Source of the DNA: Aspidapion aeneum
Taxonomy: Eukaryota > Arthropoda > Insecta > Coleoptera > Brentidae
DNA length: 64,000 nt
Direction of reading: 5' to 3'
Assembly (NCBI GenBank): GCA_963576565.1
Contig: OY755047.1
Span: 1,488,001-1,552,000, forward strand
Positions 23,995-35,696 of the stretch are shown one piece after another. Positions within the stretch are counted from its first letter, which is position 1. Each line of letters opens with the position of its first letter. The notes under the pieces were generated by a model. That model was not told where the DNA came from. It did not search any database and saw only the letters and a program-made list of their open reading frames with translations. Position numbers and translations under genes: made by a program.

Positions 23995-25100
23995 GTTAAA
24001 GGAAAGATAAAACATCCCTGTCTTAAGCCTTTCATTACCAGGAATTCTTTTGAAAGTCGATTTCCAATTTTAATTTTAGATTTTGACTATTTGCATAGTT
24101 CTTTTATCGCTTTTATGTATGTATGATTGATATTAGTTTGCTCTAACACCACTGTCCATAATTTTTCTACTAGAATGGTATCAAATGCTTTTTTGTAGGT
24201 CTACAAAGGTAAGATGAGTCTCTATATTTCTGGCACTCGTTTTTCAATTACTTGTTTAAGACAAAAAACATTTTCACTACAAGATCTGCCTGCACGAAAC
24301 CCACGTTGCTCTTCTTCTTCTTCTTGTTCATGAAAATCATTCTCCATTAGATCTCTAAGAATCCTACCGTACAATCTTCTTAGAGTACTGGTTACCGAAA
24401 TTCCGCTGTAGTTGTTGCAATCCAGCTTGTTTTCTTCTTTATGTATTGAGGATATGAATGCAATTTTCCAATCATCAGGTACTGAATGTCGGTTTATGTA
24501 TTGATTGATTATATATATGAGATTTTCTAGTGGTTTCTCTGGTCCATATTTGAGCATTTCAGCGTATATTTCCCCAAGTCCGCTAGCTTTTCCAGATTTA
24601 AACTTTTTAATACTATTCTTTATCATTTCCATATCAATGATTATTTCCTCTCCATGTACTTCTATGTCGTCTCGTCTCTTGCAGCAGTCCGTTGTAGTGT
24701 TCTGACCATTGTTCTGGTTTGATGATCTAAATGTTTACTACTTTTTCTTTTGTTGGGTTTTTTACCGTAGAAATGAATTTCCATACTGCAGAACTTTGTC
24801 TTCTACGTGTGTATTTATATCGTGGCATTTGCGCTCGAACATTTAATTTTTTTCCGTGCGTGTCAAATTTGTTAGCTGTCTTCTGGTTTCCTTGTAGACT
24901 TCTAGGTCTCTTTGCTCTTTAGTACTGAGCCATTTCAAGTATGTGCGATTTTTCTCCTTGATCATTTCTTGTATTTCGTCTGTCCACCATAATTTTTTTT
25001 CTTGACAAACAGAATACACCTTCCGTAGATCCGCTCCTGGTAGTAGTAGGGGTTTTAATGACTTGTGGATAAACAATTGGGCAGAACAGCACAAAGAATA
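23995..25100 (-). pseudogene. LINE family 2 reverse transcriptase, N-terminal to central part
   Basis: Read on the minus strand. The piece at 24843-25094 has the linker before the reverse transcriptase (KKLWWTDEIQEMIKEKN). The piece at 24222-24632 has the fingers region (KFKSGKASGLGEIYAEMLKY, then WKIAFISSIHKE, then YSGISVTSTLRRLYGRIL and GFRAGRSC). Further downstream, on the minus strand to about 23995, are remnants of the next motif (KGLRQGC-like). Frames are broken between these pieces. A plus-strand relative lies at 51600-52790. Low-complexity EEEEEE marks a repeat expansion in the gene. Confidence 0.8.
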
Positions 25101-25177
25101 AGCCTATATTCTTTGTGGCAACATCAACATCCCGAATTTTTTTTTATTCTTTTAACTCTAAATTCTAGCACTACCAT

Positions 25178-25207
25178 CACGGATCACCTAACAAAATGTA
25201 ATCCGTG
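25178..25207. mobile_element. 30-bp imperfect palindrome flanked by 7-bp direct repeats
   Basis: It begins CACGGATCACCT and ends ATCCGTG, with CTACCAT directly on both sides (25171-25177 and 25208-25214). The outer 7 bp of the arms are perfect, and 10 of the first 12 match. It shares its start with the palindrome at 20547. Confidence 0.6.
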
Positions 25208-25214
25208 CTACCAT

Positions 25215-25755
25215 GCTGTATTGAAACGAGCCGCCACTGCTCCTTTGCCTTTGACCTTTGTTAATAAGTGATGAGTATTAACGAAAGCTTCATTATTATC
25301 TAGAAAAGAACAAAAACTACAATTAGAAACTCGCTGAAAGAAACTCTCTTAATTTCCATTTTCCATAAAGAGTTTCTTTCTTCCATCGGCTGTTCGTGAC
25401 CCTCTTATCTTTTTGAAATATTACAATAATACCTAGCTACCTACCTACTTATTTCAAATAGCTGCGGAATATCGTTTTTAAGAAAAAAAAAGCAAAAAAA
25501 AAAGATTTTAGTTTCTTTTCGTGCGTCGCGTTTTATGCGCAATTTAAAAATAGTCTTCTTTCGGGCATAATTGTTTGTTTTTTTTCAAGGGTCTCCATGG
25601 CAAATTATGCATAAGACACCCGGCCTACTTTCCTACCAGAATCATCTCTCCTCTGCTAGGAGAGGGAGGGTTGAGTTGGATTCCTACTGACTAAAACCCC
25701 TTAATGTGACTCCAGCCTGCCTAGGCAAGCCACAGTCACTGCACTGCAGCCATTA
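25215..25755. other. Unassigned DNA
   Basis: Mixed composition. 25660-25750 is less AT-rich and resembles an untranslated LINE or SINE tail, but I cannot name it. Confidence 0.35.
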
Positions 25756-25767
25756 CCAGTGACGGCT

Positions 25768-26010
25768 GGTGACGTTATAAATTGGGGGGGGGGGGGTCAT
25801 AAATTTAAATTGCATGAAAAATGAGATAAAAAAACTTACCGAAACAATTTTATTTTAGTATTTTCCAAACAAGCAACTACTTGTAGGTTTTAGTTTATTT
25901 GTTTATAGATAAAGTCCATTCGCCTTTCCTTTTTATGGCCCCGTAGAGCAACCTCAAAAATCCCACAGAATTTTAAACAGTCTAGATTTTTTAACATATT
26001 TTCTGATGAT
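25768..26010 (-). mobile_element. hAT-family element, right end, minus orientation
   Basis: Starts CAGTGACGGCTGGTGACGTT and a long G run. It matches the reverse complement of the end of the hAT relic at 50495-50633, and further in the coding part around 50190-50230 (AAAATCCCACAGAATTTT). The homology breaks where the Jockey LINE enters. Confidence 0.65.
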
Positions 26011-26024
26011 TTGATGATTTTTTT

Positions 26025-27045
26025 TTTATTTGTCAAACACACTGTGTTTATTGTATTACAATCTAGTCAGTAAGACTAATTAGCAATTTTGTTTTAACTT
26101 AATTTACTAGAAAAGTCAGATTTAAACTTAGGGTTCACTCAACAGTTGTGTTGTGTTTATAGCATTATTTTGTTTTATGTGTAATTCACTTAGTTTACTA
26201 GCTCAAACGGCTTCACTCTTTTTAGTCTTCGAACTAGCATAGTATTGTCTAGAAGCTGAATTGCTTCCACATTCACATGCCGATGGAGTCTATCTTCATG
26301 GCTTTTTGCGTACTTTTTTATAGTCTCTGCTACAGTTTCGATTTTTAGATCTCGATGAAGGTCACTATTTCGAACGTACCAAGGTGCATTCACAATGTTT
26401 CTTAATACTTTATTTTGAAATCTCTGTACAACTAGAATGTTACTCTCTTTAGCACAACTCCATAGTTGAATACCATATGTCCATACTGGTTTCAGTATTT
26501 GTCTATAAAGCAGTAACTTATTATGAATTGTTAAATTGGACTTCCTTCCAATTAGCCAATTCATTTTTCTATACCTTATCTCAAGTTCTTCTTTTTTTTT
26601 CTTAAGATGTGCTTTCCAGCGCAATTTGGCATCAAGTGTCATACCTAGATATTTTGCCTGATTTGAATATGGTACGGGAATGTTGTTAATTGTAATTTGT
26701 ATGTGATTTATATTTTTGTTTGTAAAATCAACATGAATTGATTTGGTTTCATTTAATTTTATTCGCCACTTTGTGGTCCAACTGTGAACTTGGGTGACTG
26801 CATCCTGAAGTTTTTCTATGCATTTTTCAATAGATTTTTCTACCGTCAATAAACCAGTATCATCGGCAAATGTTGCTAAGTGGCAATTTTCTGGCTTTGG
26901 GATATCACAAGTGAATAATAAGTATAGATATGGGCCTAGTACGCTACCCTGGGACACGCCTGCTTGAATTTCTCTTAAATTTGAGTATGAGTCTTCCTGT
27001 TTATATTTGATGATAAAACACGAAAAATAGCTTAAAATTTGACAT
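26025..27045 (-). pseudogene. Jockey-type LINE 3' fragment (reverse transcriptase C-terminal part)
   Basis: The 255-codon frame 26190-26957 begins in the motif GVSQGSVLGPYLYLLF. It contains FADDTGLL (the catalytic YADD-type box), the thumb region YLGMTLDAKLRWKAHL, and ends LKRVKPFELVN. In frame upstream the sequence continues to about 27040 (FIIKYKQEDSYSNLREIQAG), so the fragment is longer than the ATG- or GTG-initiated frame. The 3' end shows a poly-A (AAATAAAAAAAAA on the minus strand, about 26022-26034). No stop lies in the reverse transcriptase piece, so it may be fairly young. It sits inside a minus-strand hAT relic. Confidence 0.88.
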
Positions 27046-27054
27046 CAGGAGGCG

Positions 27055-27198
27055 TCGGCCCCCCCCCCCCCCCCAAGCAGCGGCGTAGTTGCGAAAGACA
27101 TGATGGCCTTTTTTTTTTCTTGGTCGCACGATTTTTGAGAGGCGCCCTTTTTAGCTGTCAGCCCCCCCCCAAGACACATTCCTGGGTGCGCCACTGAA
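27055..27198. mobile_element. hAT-like MITE with C-runs
   Basis: Ends TGGGTGCGCCACTG, the reverse complement of the CAGTGGCGCACCCA start seen at 53407. The other end is weak (GCAGCGGCG near 27078) and lies next to a C run. It interrupts the hAT sequence that continues at 27199. Confidence 0.5.
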
Positions 27199-27830
27199 AG
27201 TGCTTAATATCACACATTCCTTTTGCCACCCACGCAGGATCACTTCGTGGATTGTTCATAATAACACAAATAAAGCAAAAAAAAGCATTTCCTTTTTCAC
27301 AACCGCACAACCAGTTTTCAGCATTGTATAATTTTTTATGAAATTTTCTATTATTAAGTTTTTATGGAACAACCCTCGGCATTCCTTACACTAAAATTTT
27401 GGTTAATTTTTAGGTCCGGTCTATGTGGCCCTAAAAATTTTATTTGTAATCGAAGTTCATATGTCAACGTATTTAAATTTGCACAGTTAATTATGTAATA
27501 GACGGTATTTATTTCCATTTGATAAACAAATGAAAACAAAAACAATGACACGCGACCGGCATTGCTTTTTTACTACTGACATAACGTCTTCGCTAAGGAT
27601 AGAACCGGCATCGTGTAGAAGGGCAACGGACGTTTACATACGATGATGATGGCCGACTTCAACTAAAACACACATTCTTCCCGGCAACGCTCGAGAACAT
27701 CCACCCATACCCCGCTGAAAAACGGGTGAAATTGAAACCTTGCCCCGCGCAGGGCTGCCGGCTTGTTATTATTTACGGTAAAAAGGTTCACCCAATTAAA
27801 CGCTTGTTGTTAACCACAGATAATAAAAAG
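27199..27830 (-). pseudogene. hAT transposase relic, N-terminal part, minus orientation
   Basis: The reverse complement closely follows 48720-49145. It includes the stretch coding a TTF-type region (NRKFNKKLYDAQNWLCGCEKRNA in the other copy) and the GC-rich leader with TTTCACCCGTTTTT. Frames are broken. Together with 25768-26010 it forms one hAT copy, split by the Jockey LINE and a MITE. Confidence 0.6.
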
Positions 27831-28192
27831 AACTAAACAATCATTTCTTTTTTTTTCCACCCAGCAAATAAAAAAACTCTGCAGATTACAACAATAAATA
27901 ATTTAGGCTTAACACTTTGGCTCAAAGATTAGTTGACGGTTTGTCAATTGAAAAAAGACTAATTAAAACTTTTACGCACCATTTATTTTCTTATCGAATG
28001 GAAAACCATCTGGAAGGAGACAGGAGGAAAAGTTAAAATGGAAATTTTAGCTAAATCTTATTACATTTCTTCTTACGATTTAAATTTCGTTGATTACTTA
28101 AAAACTCATCCGAGTTTCAAGTAGTGTTTTAAATAAATTAGTATTGCAACTTCAGACTATTACAGGGCAAATACTTATTAAAGCAATCAGTG
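27831..28192. other. Unassigned DNA, probably decayed hAT terminal region
   Basis: Weak similarity to 48640-48720 at its left; otherwise AT-rich with no gene. Confidence 0.35.
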
Positions 28193-28298
28193 GCGGCTAG
28201 TGACGTTATAAATTGGGGGGGGGGGGGGCAGAAATTTATATTGCTAAACACTTTTATTTTAGCATTTTACAAACAACCAGCTACGTTGTTCGGTTCGG
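28190..28298 (-). mobile_element. hAT end fragment
   Basis: Begins CAGTGGCGGCTAGTGACGTT followed by a G run and matches 25768 onward. It is cut short at a (TTCGG)n microsatellite (28299-28317). Confidence 0.6.
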
Positions 28299-28317
28299 TT
28301 CGGTTCCTTATATCGAT
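28299..28317. repeat. (TTCGG)n microsatellite
   Basis: About four units. It is the same repeat, read on the other strand, as the CCGAA blocks at 19389 and 52174. Confidence 0.8.
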
Positions 28318-28337
28318 TTTATTAGGCTAGGCCATAC

Positions 28338-28533
28338 CAGTGGCGTACAAATGGGGGGGGGGCTTGGAGGCCCGCGCCCCCCCGAAGCTAAGATTTTTTT
28401 AGATATTTTCTACACATTTCATGAATACAAACATAAAATAACATAAAATACGACCTCATGGGGTCTCGCCCCCCCCCCCCCCGAAACTGCCTCGCCCCCC
28501 CCCCCCCAAAACTTTTTTCTATATACGCCACTG
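28338..28533. mobile_element. hAT-like MITE, 196 bp, with 8-bp target duplication
   Basis: Begins CAGTGGCGTACAAATG and ends ATACGCCACTG. The flanks are GGCCATAC (28330-28337) and GGCCATAA (28534-28541), 7 of 8 identical; hAT elements make 8-bp duplications. The interior is dominated by G and C runs. Confidence 0.8.
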
Positions 28534-28618
28534 GGCCATAAAGTATGATTTTAATAAACAGAAGTGATTCGTGTCAATAAAATACTACTTTATTCTAGAT
28601 TAAAAATAAATGAATTAT

Positions 28619-29723
28619 TGACGGATCTGACACCTTCCTAGCTAGCCTATTATCACACTTCAAGTGAAGCCATGATAATATATTATCCTTGAAAACTGTT
28701 TTTTCTAAATATCTCAGAAACTAAAGCTCCTATGAAGTTTTTGGTTATAACACGAATTATTGAGCAAAATATAGTCTACTATATTTCGAAAACAGTGTAT
28801 TGATGTGATGCTCCGTTAAAAAGTTAGAATTTTTTAAAGTTATTAATTGTCAAAAAACTTCAAGATATACTTGGAACAAGCCCTTAAAGTATGAAAGAGA
28901 AAATGCCAAAACATGGAGAATTCCGTTGGACGAAACCACCTTGTATACTTTATGTTTCGCCGATGATCAGGATTATGACGGCTCAGGATTATGACGACCT
29001 CGAATATATGACACGAAAACTAATAGAAGAGTAGAATAAGTTGGGACTAGAGGTTAATCTCAATAAGACAGAGTATATGTGTATCGGTGGAATGAAACAG
29101 GATCTAATCTTAAATACCGGGCAGCGAATTCAGTTCTGTGATGAGTATAAATACTTAGGTCTAAAAATTACAGCTGACGGAACACTAGACAAAGCTATAA
29201 AAGATCGAAACGTACAAGGAAGAAAAGCAATAACTTTATTAAATGGAATAATTTGGGACCAAAGTATATCAAAACATAAAAAAGCTTATATATAACATCA
29301 TTGTAAAAAGTATTATTACATACGGCTCATAGAAGTATGGCCAATCAAGGATAGAACAGAAAAAATGCTTTCCGCCACGGAGATGGACTATTGGAGAAGA
29401 GCAGCAGGGAAATCAAAAAGAGAAAGAGTTACAAATCAAAGAATAAGTGAAATTATGACAGTGGGTGAACGTACTTTAGTGGATGATATAAGAACAAAAC
29501 AACTGGTGTGGTACGGACATGTACAAAGAATGAATGATGAAAGACTACCTAAACAAATACTACAATGGAAACCAACTGGCCGAAGAAAACGAGGACGGCC
29601 AAGGAGAAGCTGGAGAGAAGGAATAGACAGTGAAATAGGAATAAGAGGCCTAGATGATGAATTATAGGCAACCAGAAACGAGTGGAGATTGGGTATCGGA
29701 AGACGTAGAACGTTGTGAAACCG

Positions 29724-29799
<76 letters not shown>

Positions 29800-30012
29800 A
29801 TTGTCAAAAAACTTATTAGTCATTAGCATTAGAGTGTCGAACACTATTTTACCTAAAAATTTCATGAAAATCGGTTCAGCGGTTTAGGAGCTATCGTGTT
29901 ACGCACAGAAATAATATAAACACACACACACAGACAGGTCAAAATACACCCATATAATTTTTGGCGTTATCTCAAAAAAAAATTTTCTTTGCTTGCGGGA
30001 CTAGGAAGGTAA
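28619..30012. repeat. Dispersed repeat D620, copy 1, split by RTE LINE
   Basis: Two halves (28619-28860 and 29799-30012) match copies at 36817 and 54058. Landmarks are TGACGGATCTGA at the start, CTTCCTAGCTAGCC, GTCGAACACTATTTTA, ATCGGTTCAGCGGTTTAGGA, a CA-rich microsatellite, and GGAAGGTAA at the end. The superfamily is unknown and there is no reading frame. Confidence 0.85.
28861..29798 (+). pseudogene. RTE-type LINE 3' fragment, copy B, with target duplication
   Basis: Inserted in repeat D620 with a 16-bp direct duplication AATTGTCAAAAAACTT (28845-28860 and 29799-29814). The coding part carries FADD, WGLEVNLNKTE in damaged form, and QLVWYGHVQRMNDERLPKQ. It has a small internal duplication near 28967-28990, stop codons (the GAGTAG near 29032) and frame breaks near 29280-29330, so it is not functional. 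It ends in a (TA)n tail, about 29725-29796, soon after the stop. The 5' end is truncated, as is usual for target-primed insertion. Confidence 0.9.
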
Positions 30013-30417
30013 TAAATTGTTTTTTCTCGTATGGGGTCTATGAAAACCAATTTTAGTAAGGACGTGGCAACTTCTAATCTTTTAAGAGTTTTGTAATGGA
30101 ATTATGAAGATTTTTTGATCGACATGATTCCAAAAAGATGGAGAAACGGAGAAGGTTGGATATGAACTACGCGTTAAGAGTTATAGTCCACAGTACACAG
30201 GTCAATTTTTTAGGTAATGAGTAACAGGCTCAATTTTTGTAAATAGCTTCATTTTGCTAACATGCCCATTTTTTTCTTCGGCGAAAATTCTTGAAAGTTA
30301 TTCATAGTAAAGTATGAATTCTTGAATGGGTAAGAAGGAGTACTCCCATAAAATTGGGTGAAAGTCAAATTGCGCATGCGCTCTCACTTGATTTTCGCAT
30401 ATTTTTTAGTCTACTGA
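30013..30417. other. Unassigned DNA
   Basis: No gene. 30262-30310 resembles 1615-1670. Confidence 0.4.
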
Positions 30418-32215
30418 AAGAACTGGACAGCAGCTAAAAATATGGCCTTGAATGGAGTATGAAAAATATCACGATTAGAATAAACCAAGAAAAAATAAAA
30501 CAAGTAGAGGTCTGGGACAAAAGGTTAAACTAAAATAAAAACAAACAGCTAAAATCAAGAGACGACTAAGTTTGGCCTTGGCAGCTTCATATTAAAAAAT
30601 AAAAAATATTCTCAGTACCTCAAAATAAAAATGTATAACCTTCCCTTCCTGTACAGCGTGTCCCATTTTCAATGGGATTAAATGGGAAACTCGGTTATTA
30701 TTAAAGATATCGATTTTCTGATTGCACCTTACCGGGCTCTTTTTTGGAGCCCTTAAAAATGGTGTAATCAGATTTCTGCTATACCTCGTGGTTTCGCTAA
30801 TACAGGGAGTTATTGAAAAAATTGCATTTTAATTAATTCCTTGTATCTCGCTTATTTTGCAAGGTATTTTTATTCTGTAAAAACTTTTAAAACGCGTTAA
30901 AAAGTTACAAAAATAATATCATACTAATTATTTGATGGTAGCACAGCCGGTCGTGAAATTTACAAAACAAAAGCGTGTAATTAACATTGTCATTTTACTT
31001 GTCATTTTCACACTTCTTTGTCTGTCACAATTATTTTAAACTGGCTAGAAATCGACCATATCCAGATTTTGAAAAATGTGATATGTTTGACTGCTTCATT
31101 CAAGCAACAAAATCCCAATATTTAAATAGCAAAAATATTTTTATGCAAAATGCGTACAGAAAAATTATTCAAAAATGCCGACAATGTCTTATACATAATG
31201 GTAATCATAAAAATTAGTTATTTTTTGTAATTTGTTTTCTTTTGTATTTTTCGTAGACTTTGTTTAATAAATCTGTAAATTAACGTAAAACCATTTTAAT
31301 ATGCTAAGTATCAAAACAGTTAAACTAAAAATTGTTTAACTAGCAATTTTTATTTTATATTTATGTTGGAAATATCCAGGTTCGGACTAATTGTTTTTTT
31401 TAATATTAAATATTTTTTTTTACCTTAAAACAATTTTTTTTAAAATTTTTATTATGTTGTGATAATACTAGCATGAAACCAATCAAAATAGTAATAAAAA
31501 AAATCCAGGTCCGTATTTAATTTTTTTATGATAAATACCATATCTCAAAAACTAAACAATATTTTAAAAAGTTGACAACGTCATTATTTTCTTCTAAAAA
31601 AGTTGCTATGAAAAGGTTTTTACAGAATAAAAATATCTCGTAAAATAAGCGAGATATAAGGGATTATTAAAAATACAATTTTTTCAAAAATTCCCTGTAT
31701 TAGCGAAACTACGAGGTATCGCAAAAATTTGATTACACCATTTTTAAGGGCTCAAAAAAAGAGTACGGTAAGGTGCAATCAGAAAATCAATATCTTTAAT
31801 AATAACCGAGTTTCCCATTTAATCCCATCGAAAATGGGACACGCTGTACTTACCTATGGATTCCAGACCTGGACATTTACAAATTCAGACATGGAAAAGG
31901 TAACAAAAGTACAAAGATCAATGTTACATGTAAAGCTAACAGATAGAGAAAGGAATAAATGGATAAGAAATAAAACAAAAGTAAGGAATGTCAGAGGAGA
32001 AGTAGCAAAATTAAAATGGAAATTTGCCGGTCATTTCAGACAGAAAGACGAACAATGGAACAAATGTATTGTAATCTAGAGACCTTGGGAAAATAAAAAA
32101 AGTAGGGAAAGACTCTAAATGAGATGAGCGGACGATTTAAAGAAACATGCGGGAACTAGATGGATGAACACGGCGACAGACAGAGAAGAGTGCCACATGT
32201 CAAAATAACGAATTG
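30418..32215 (+). pseudogene. LINE family 3, C-terminal fragment, split by a mariner-like element
   Basis: Left part 30418-30653 and right part 31847-32215 form one LINE. After the insert the translation continues YGFQTWTFTNSDMEKVTKVQRSMLHVKLTDRERN, a typical region after the reverse transcriptase palm, and later DDLKKHAGTRWM and a TDRE motif. Stops are scattered. Related copies are at 45662-46190 (minus) and 47975-48360 (plus). The minus copy reads straight through the insertion point. Confidence 0.8.
30654..31846. mobile_element. Mariner-like foldback element, 1193 bp, TA duplication
   Basis: Begins CAGCGTGTCCCATTTTC and ends with its complement, flanked by TA (30652-30653 and 31847-31848). 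The terminal inverted repeats are about 240 bp. Between them a short plus frame (30987-31217) ends YRKIIQKCRQCLIHNGNH. That resembles the C-terminus of mariner-type transposases (arginine/cysteine-rich, then nGxH); this resemblance is tentative. Most of the transposase is absent, so it is an internal-deletion derivative. Confidence 0.85.
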
Positions 32216-32464
32216 AAAAAAGTTACAGAAAAGCGGCCTTATATCTCCCTCTTCTATTCCCCCACTCCTTCCCAGAAACTAAAGATTTTACGACTCCCAC
32301 GCCTTGTTTAAGTCATAAGCTTTTAGGGAAATGTCCTTATGTAGTAAATTTTATGCATTTTGTGTTTTACAACCATCATCGTACTCGTTCCACGTATTAT
32401 GCAACTTTAAAATATTTTGTAATGCCAACAATTCCAATTTTTGAGTCTGAAGGTGAGTCCAAAA
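32216..32464. other. Unassigned DNA
   Basis: No recognisable gene; LINE family 3 homology fades here. Confidence 0.35.
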
Positions 32465-32542
32465 AAGATAAATTTTCAAAAAAAAAGTTGTAGTATGCTA
32501 TGGCCTTATAAATGATTAAAAACATATACATAATATACAGTG

Positions 32543-32865
32543 TGTCCACGTAAGTTGGCGGCATATGGGAAACTTTTTTATTATTAGCTTTACGAAAAAA
32601 AGTTATTCTTCATAAAAAGTTCTGCATGGTCCAAACCTAAAATGCAACCATCAAATGTTAAATTTTTTCAGTCATATTACGAGGTTTGTCAAAAAATGTG
32701 ATTTTTGCTCTAGAGTAAAGTACCTTTCTTTTTGACAATATCGAAAATTGTTATAAAGAAAAGATGTTTAAAGAATTAAAAATAACTTTCAAATATTCAA
32801 CATTGTTTATTTACATTAAAAAATTATTTTTTTCTACATTTTCTCTGCGATAACGTTGGAAATTT
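32543..32865. mobile_element. Possible mariner-like fragment (one end only)
   Basis: CAGTGTGTCCACGTAAGTTG at 32540-32560 follows TA and looks like a mariner-type end inside degenerate satellite DNA. I could not find the matching right end before satellite sequence resumes near 32890. Confidence 0.4.
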
Positions 32866-35132
32866 AAGTTTGCACATTAAATAAAAAAAAATATTCAAAT
32901 TTTCCAAAACATACATTTTACGAGCAAAAGCACCGAGTTGCAGTATGCTGTAGCCATATAGATCCGAAAAAACTGCATAGTGGATCCAGATTCGGAAAAA
33001 CGTCATTTACGGTTTTTTAGGGTATCAAATCCCATAGGCCCCATATCGTGAAACTTCAAAAAATTCATATTTTCCAAACTATACATCTTAAGAACAAAAG
33101 CACAGAGTTTCTGTATGCTGTAGCCATATAGATCCGAAAAAACTGCATAGTGTATCCAGATTCAAAAAAACGTCATTTACGGTTTTTTATCGTGAAACTT
33201 TAAAAATTCAAATTTTTCAAACTAAACATTTTACGAACAAAAGCACCAAGTTACAGTATGCTGCAGCCTTATAGATCCGAAAAAAACGCATAGTGTATTC
33301 AGATTCGGAAAAACGTCATTTACGGTTTTTTAGGGTATCAAATCCCATAGGATCCATATGGCGAAACTTTGAAAATTCATATTTTCCAAACTATACATCT
33401 TACGAACAAAACCACAGAGTTTCAGTATGCTGTAGCCATATAGATCCGAAAAAACTGCATAGTGTATCCAGATTCGCAAAAACGTCATTTACGGTTTTTT
33501 AGGGTATCAAATCCCATAGGCCCCATATCGTAAAACTTTAAAAATTCATATTTTCCAAACTATACATTTTAGCAACTAAAGCACCGACTTGCAGTATGCT
33601 GTAGGCATATAGATCCAAAAAAAACGCATAGTGTATCCAGATTCGGAAAAACGTCATTTACGGTTTTTTAGGGTATTAAATCCCATAGGCCCCATATCGT
33701 GAAACTTTAAAAATTCATATTTTCCAAACTAAACATTTTACGAACAAAAGCACCGAGTTGCAGTATGCTATAGCCATATAGATCCAAAAAAAAACGCATA
33801 GTGTATCCAGATTCGGAAAAACGTCATTTACGGTTTTTTAGGGTATTAAATCCCATAGGCCCCATATCGTAAAACTTTAAAAATTCATATTTTCCAAACT
33901 ATACATTTTACGAACTAAAGCACCGAGTTGCAGTATGCTATAGCCATATGGATCCGAAAAAACTGCATAGTTAATCCAGATTCGGAAAAACGTCATTTAC
34001 GGTTTTTTAGGGTATTAAATCCCATAGGCCCCATATCGTGAAACTTTAAAAATTCATATTTTCCAAACTATACATTTTACGAACAAAAGCACCGAGTTGC
34101 AGTATGCTATAGCCATATGGATCCGAAAAAACTGCATAGTTAATCCAGATTCGGAAAAACGTCATTTACGGTTTTTGAGGGTATCAACAGTGCCATAGGA
34201 TACTTATGGCGAAACTTTGAAAATTCATATTTTCCAAACTATACATTTTACGAACAAAAGCACCGAGTTGCAGTATGCTGTAGCCATATAGATCCGAAAA
34301 AAACGCATAGTATATTCAGATTCGGAAAAACGTCATTTACGGTTTTTTAGGGTCTTCAATCCCATAGGCCCCATATCGTGAAACTTTAAAAATTCATATT
34401 TTCCAAACTAAACATTTTACGAACAAAAGCACCGAGTTGCAGTATGCTATAGCCATATGGATCCGAAAAAACTGCATAGTTAATCCAGATTCGGAAAAAC
34501 GTCATTTACGGTTTTTTAGGGTATTAAATCCCATAGGCCCCATATCGTGAAACTTTAAAAATTCATATTTTCCAAACTATACATTTTACGAACTAAAGCA
34601 CCGAGTTGCAGTATGCTATAGCCATATGGATCCGAAAAAACTGCATAGTTAATCCAGATTCGGAAAAACGTCATTTACGGTTTTTGAGGGTATCAACAGT
34701 GCCATAGGATACATATGGCGAAACTTTGAAAATTCATATTTTCCAAACTATACATCTTACGAACAAAATTACAGAGTTTCTGTATGCTGTAGCCATATAG
34801 ATCCGAAAAAACTGCATAGTGTATCCAGATTCGGAAAAACGTCATTTACGGTTTTCTAGGGTATCAAAGCCCATAGGCCCCATATGGCAAAACTTTGAAA
34901 ATTCATATTATCCAAACTAAACATTTTTCAAACAAAAGCACAGAATTGCAGTATGCTGTAGCCATATGGATCCGAAAAAACTGCATCCCGTGAAACTTTA
35001 AAAATTCATATTTTCCAAACTATACATTTTACAAACTAAAGCACCGAGTTGCATTATACTGTAGCCGAAAAAACCGCATAGTGTATTCAGATTCGGAAAA
35101 ACGCCATTTACGGTTTTTAGGGTTTTAATAGC

Positions 35133-35248
35133 CCATCGCACCGACTTTTTTTTCGTTACTTAGCCTAAAGTGTTCCTTATTACGTCATATTATGATTATA
35201 TTAAGAAACGCTTTAAGCTATGGAATCTAAAAATAGTCGGTGAGATGG
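35133..35248. mobile_element. Small inverted-repeat insertion in the satellite, about 116 bp
   Basis: Left CCATCGCACCGACT and right AGTCGGTGAGATGG are inverted repeats (13 of 14). The satellite sequence resumes on both sides with a garbled copy of the CCCATAGG region. No reading frame. Confidence 0.5.
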
Positions 35249-35606
35249 ACCCTAAATCCCATAGGTTCCATATGGCGAAACTTTGAAAATTTATAATTTT
35301 AAAACTAGACATTTTATGAATAAAAGTACAGAGTTGCAGGATGCTGCAGCCACACATGTATCCGAAAGCACCGCATAGGGTGTTGAGATTCGGGAAAACA
35401 TCCTTTACGGTTTTTTAGGGTATCAAATCCCATATGGCTAAACTTTAAAATTAATATTTTCGAAACTCTACATTTTATGAACAAAAGGACGTAGTTGCAA
35501 TTCGCTGTTGCCATATAGATCTGAAAAAACCGCATATTGTGTTGAACAAATTTTAAAAATTCATAATTTCCAAACTATACATTTTACGAACAAAAGCACC
35601 TAGTTG

Positions 35607-35696
<90 letters not shown>

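Noticed and set aside
29662..29865. IYIYIY-rich frame as a membrane peptide
   Set aside because: Translation of the (TA)n tail of the LINE.
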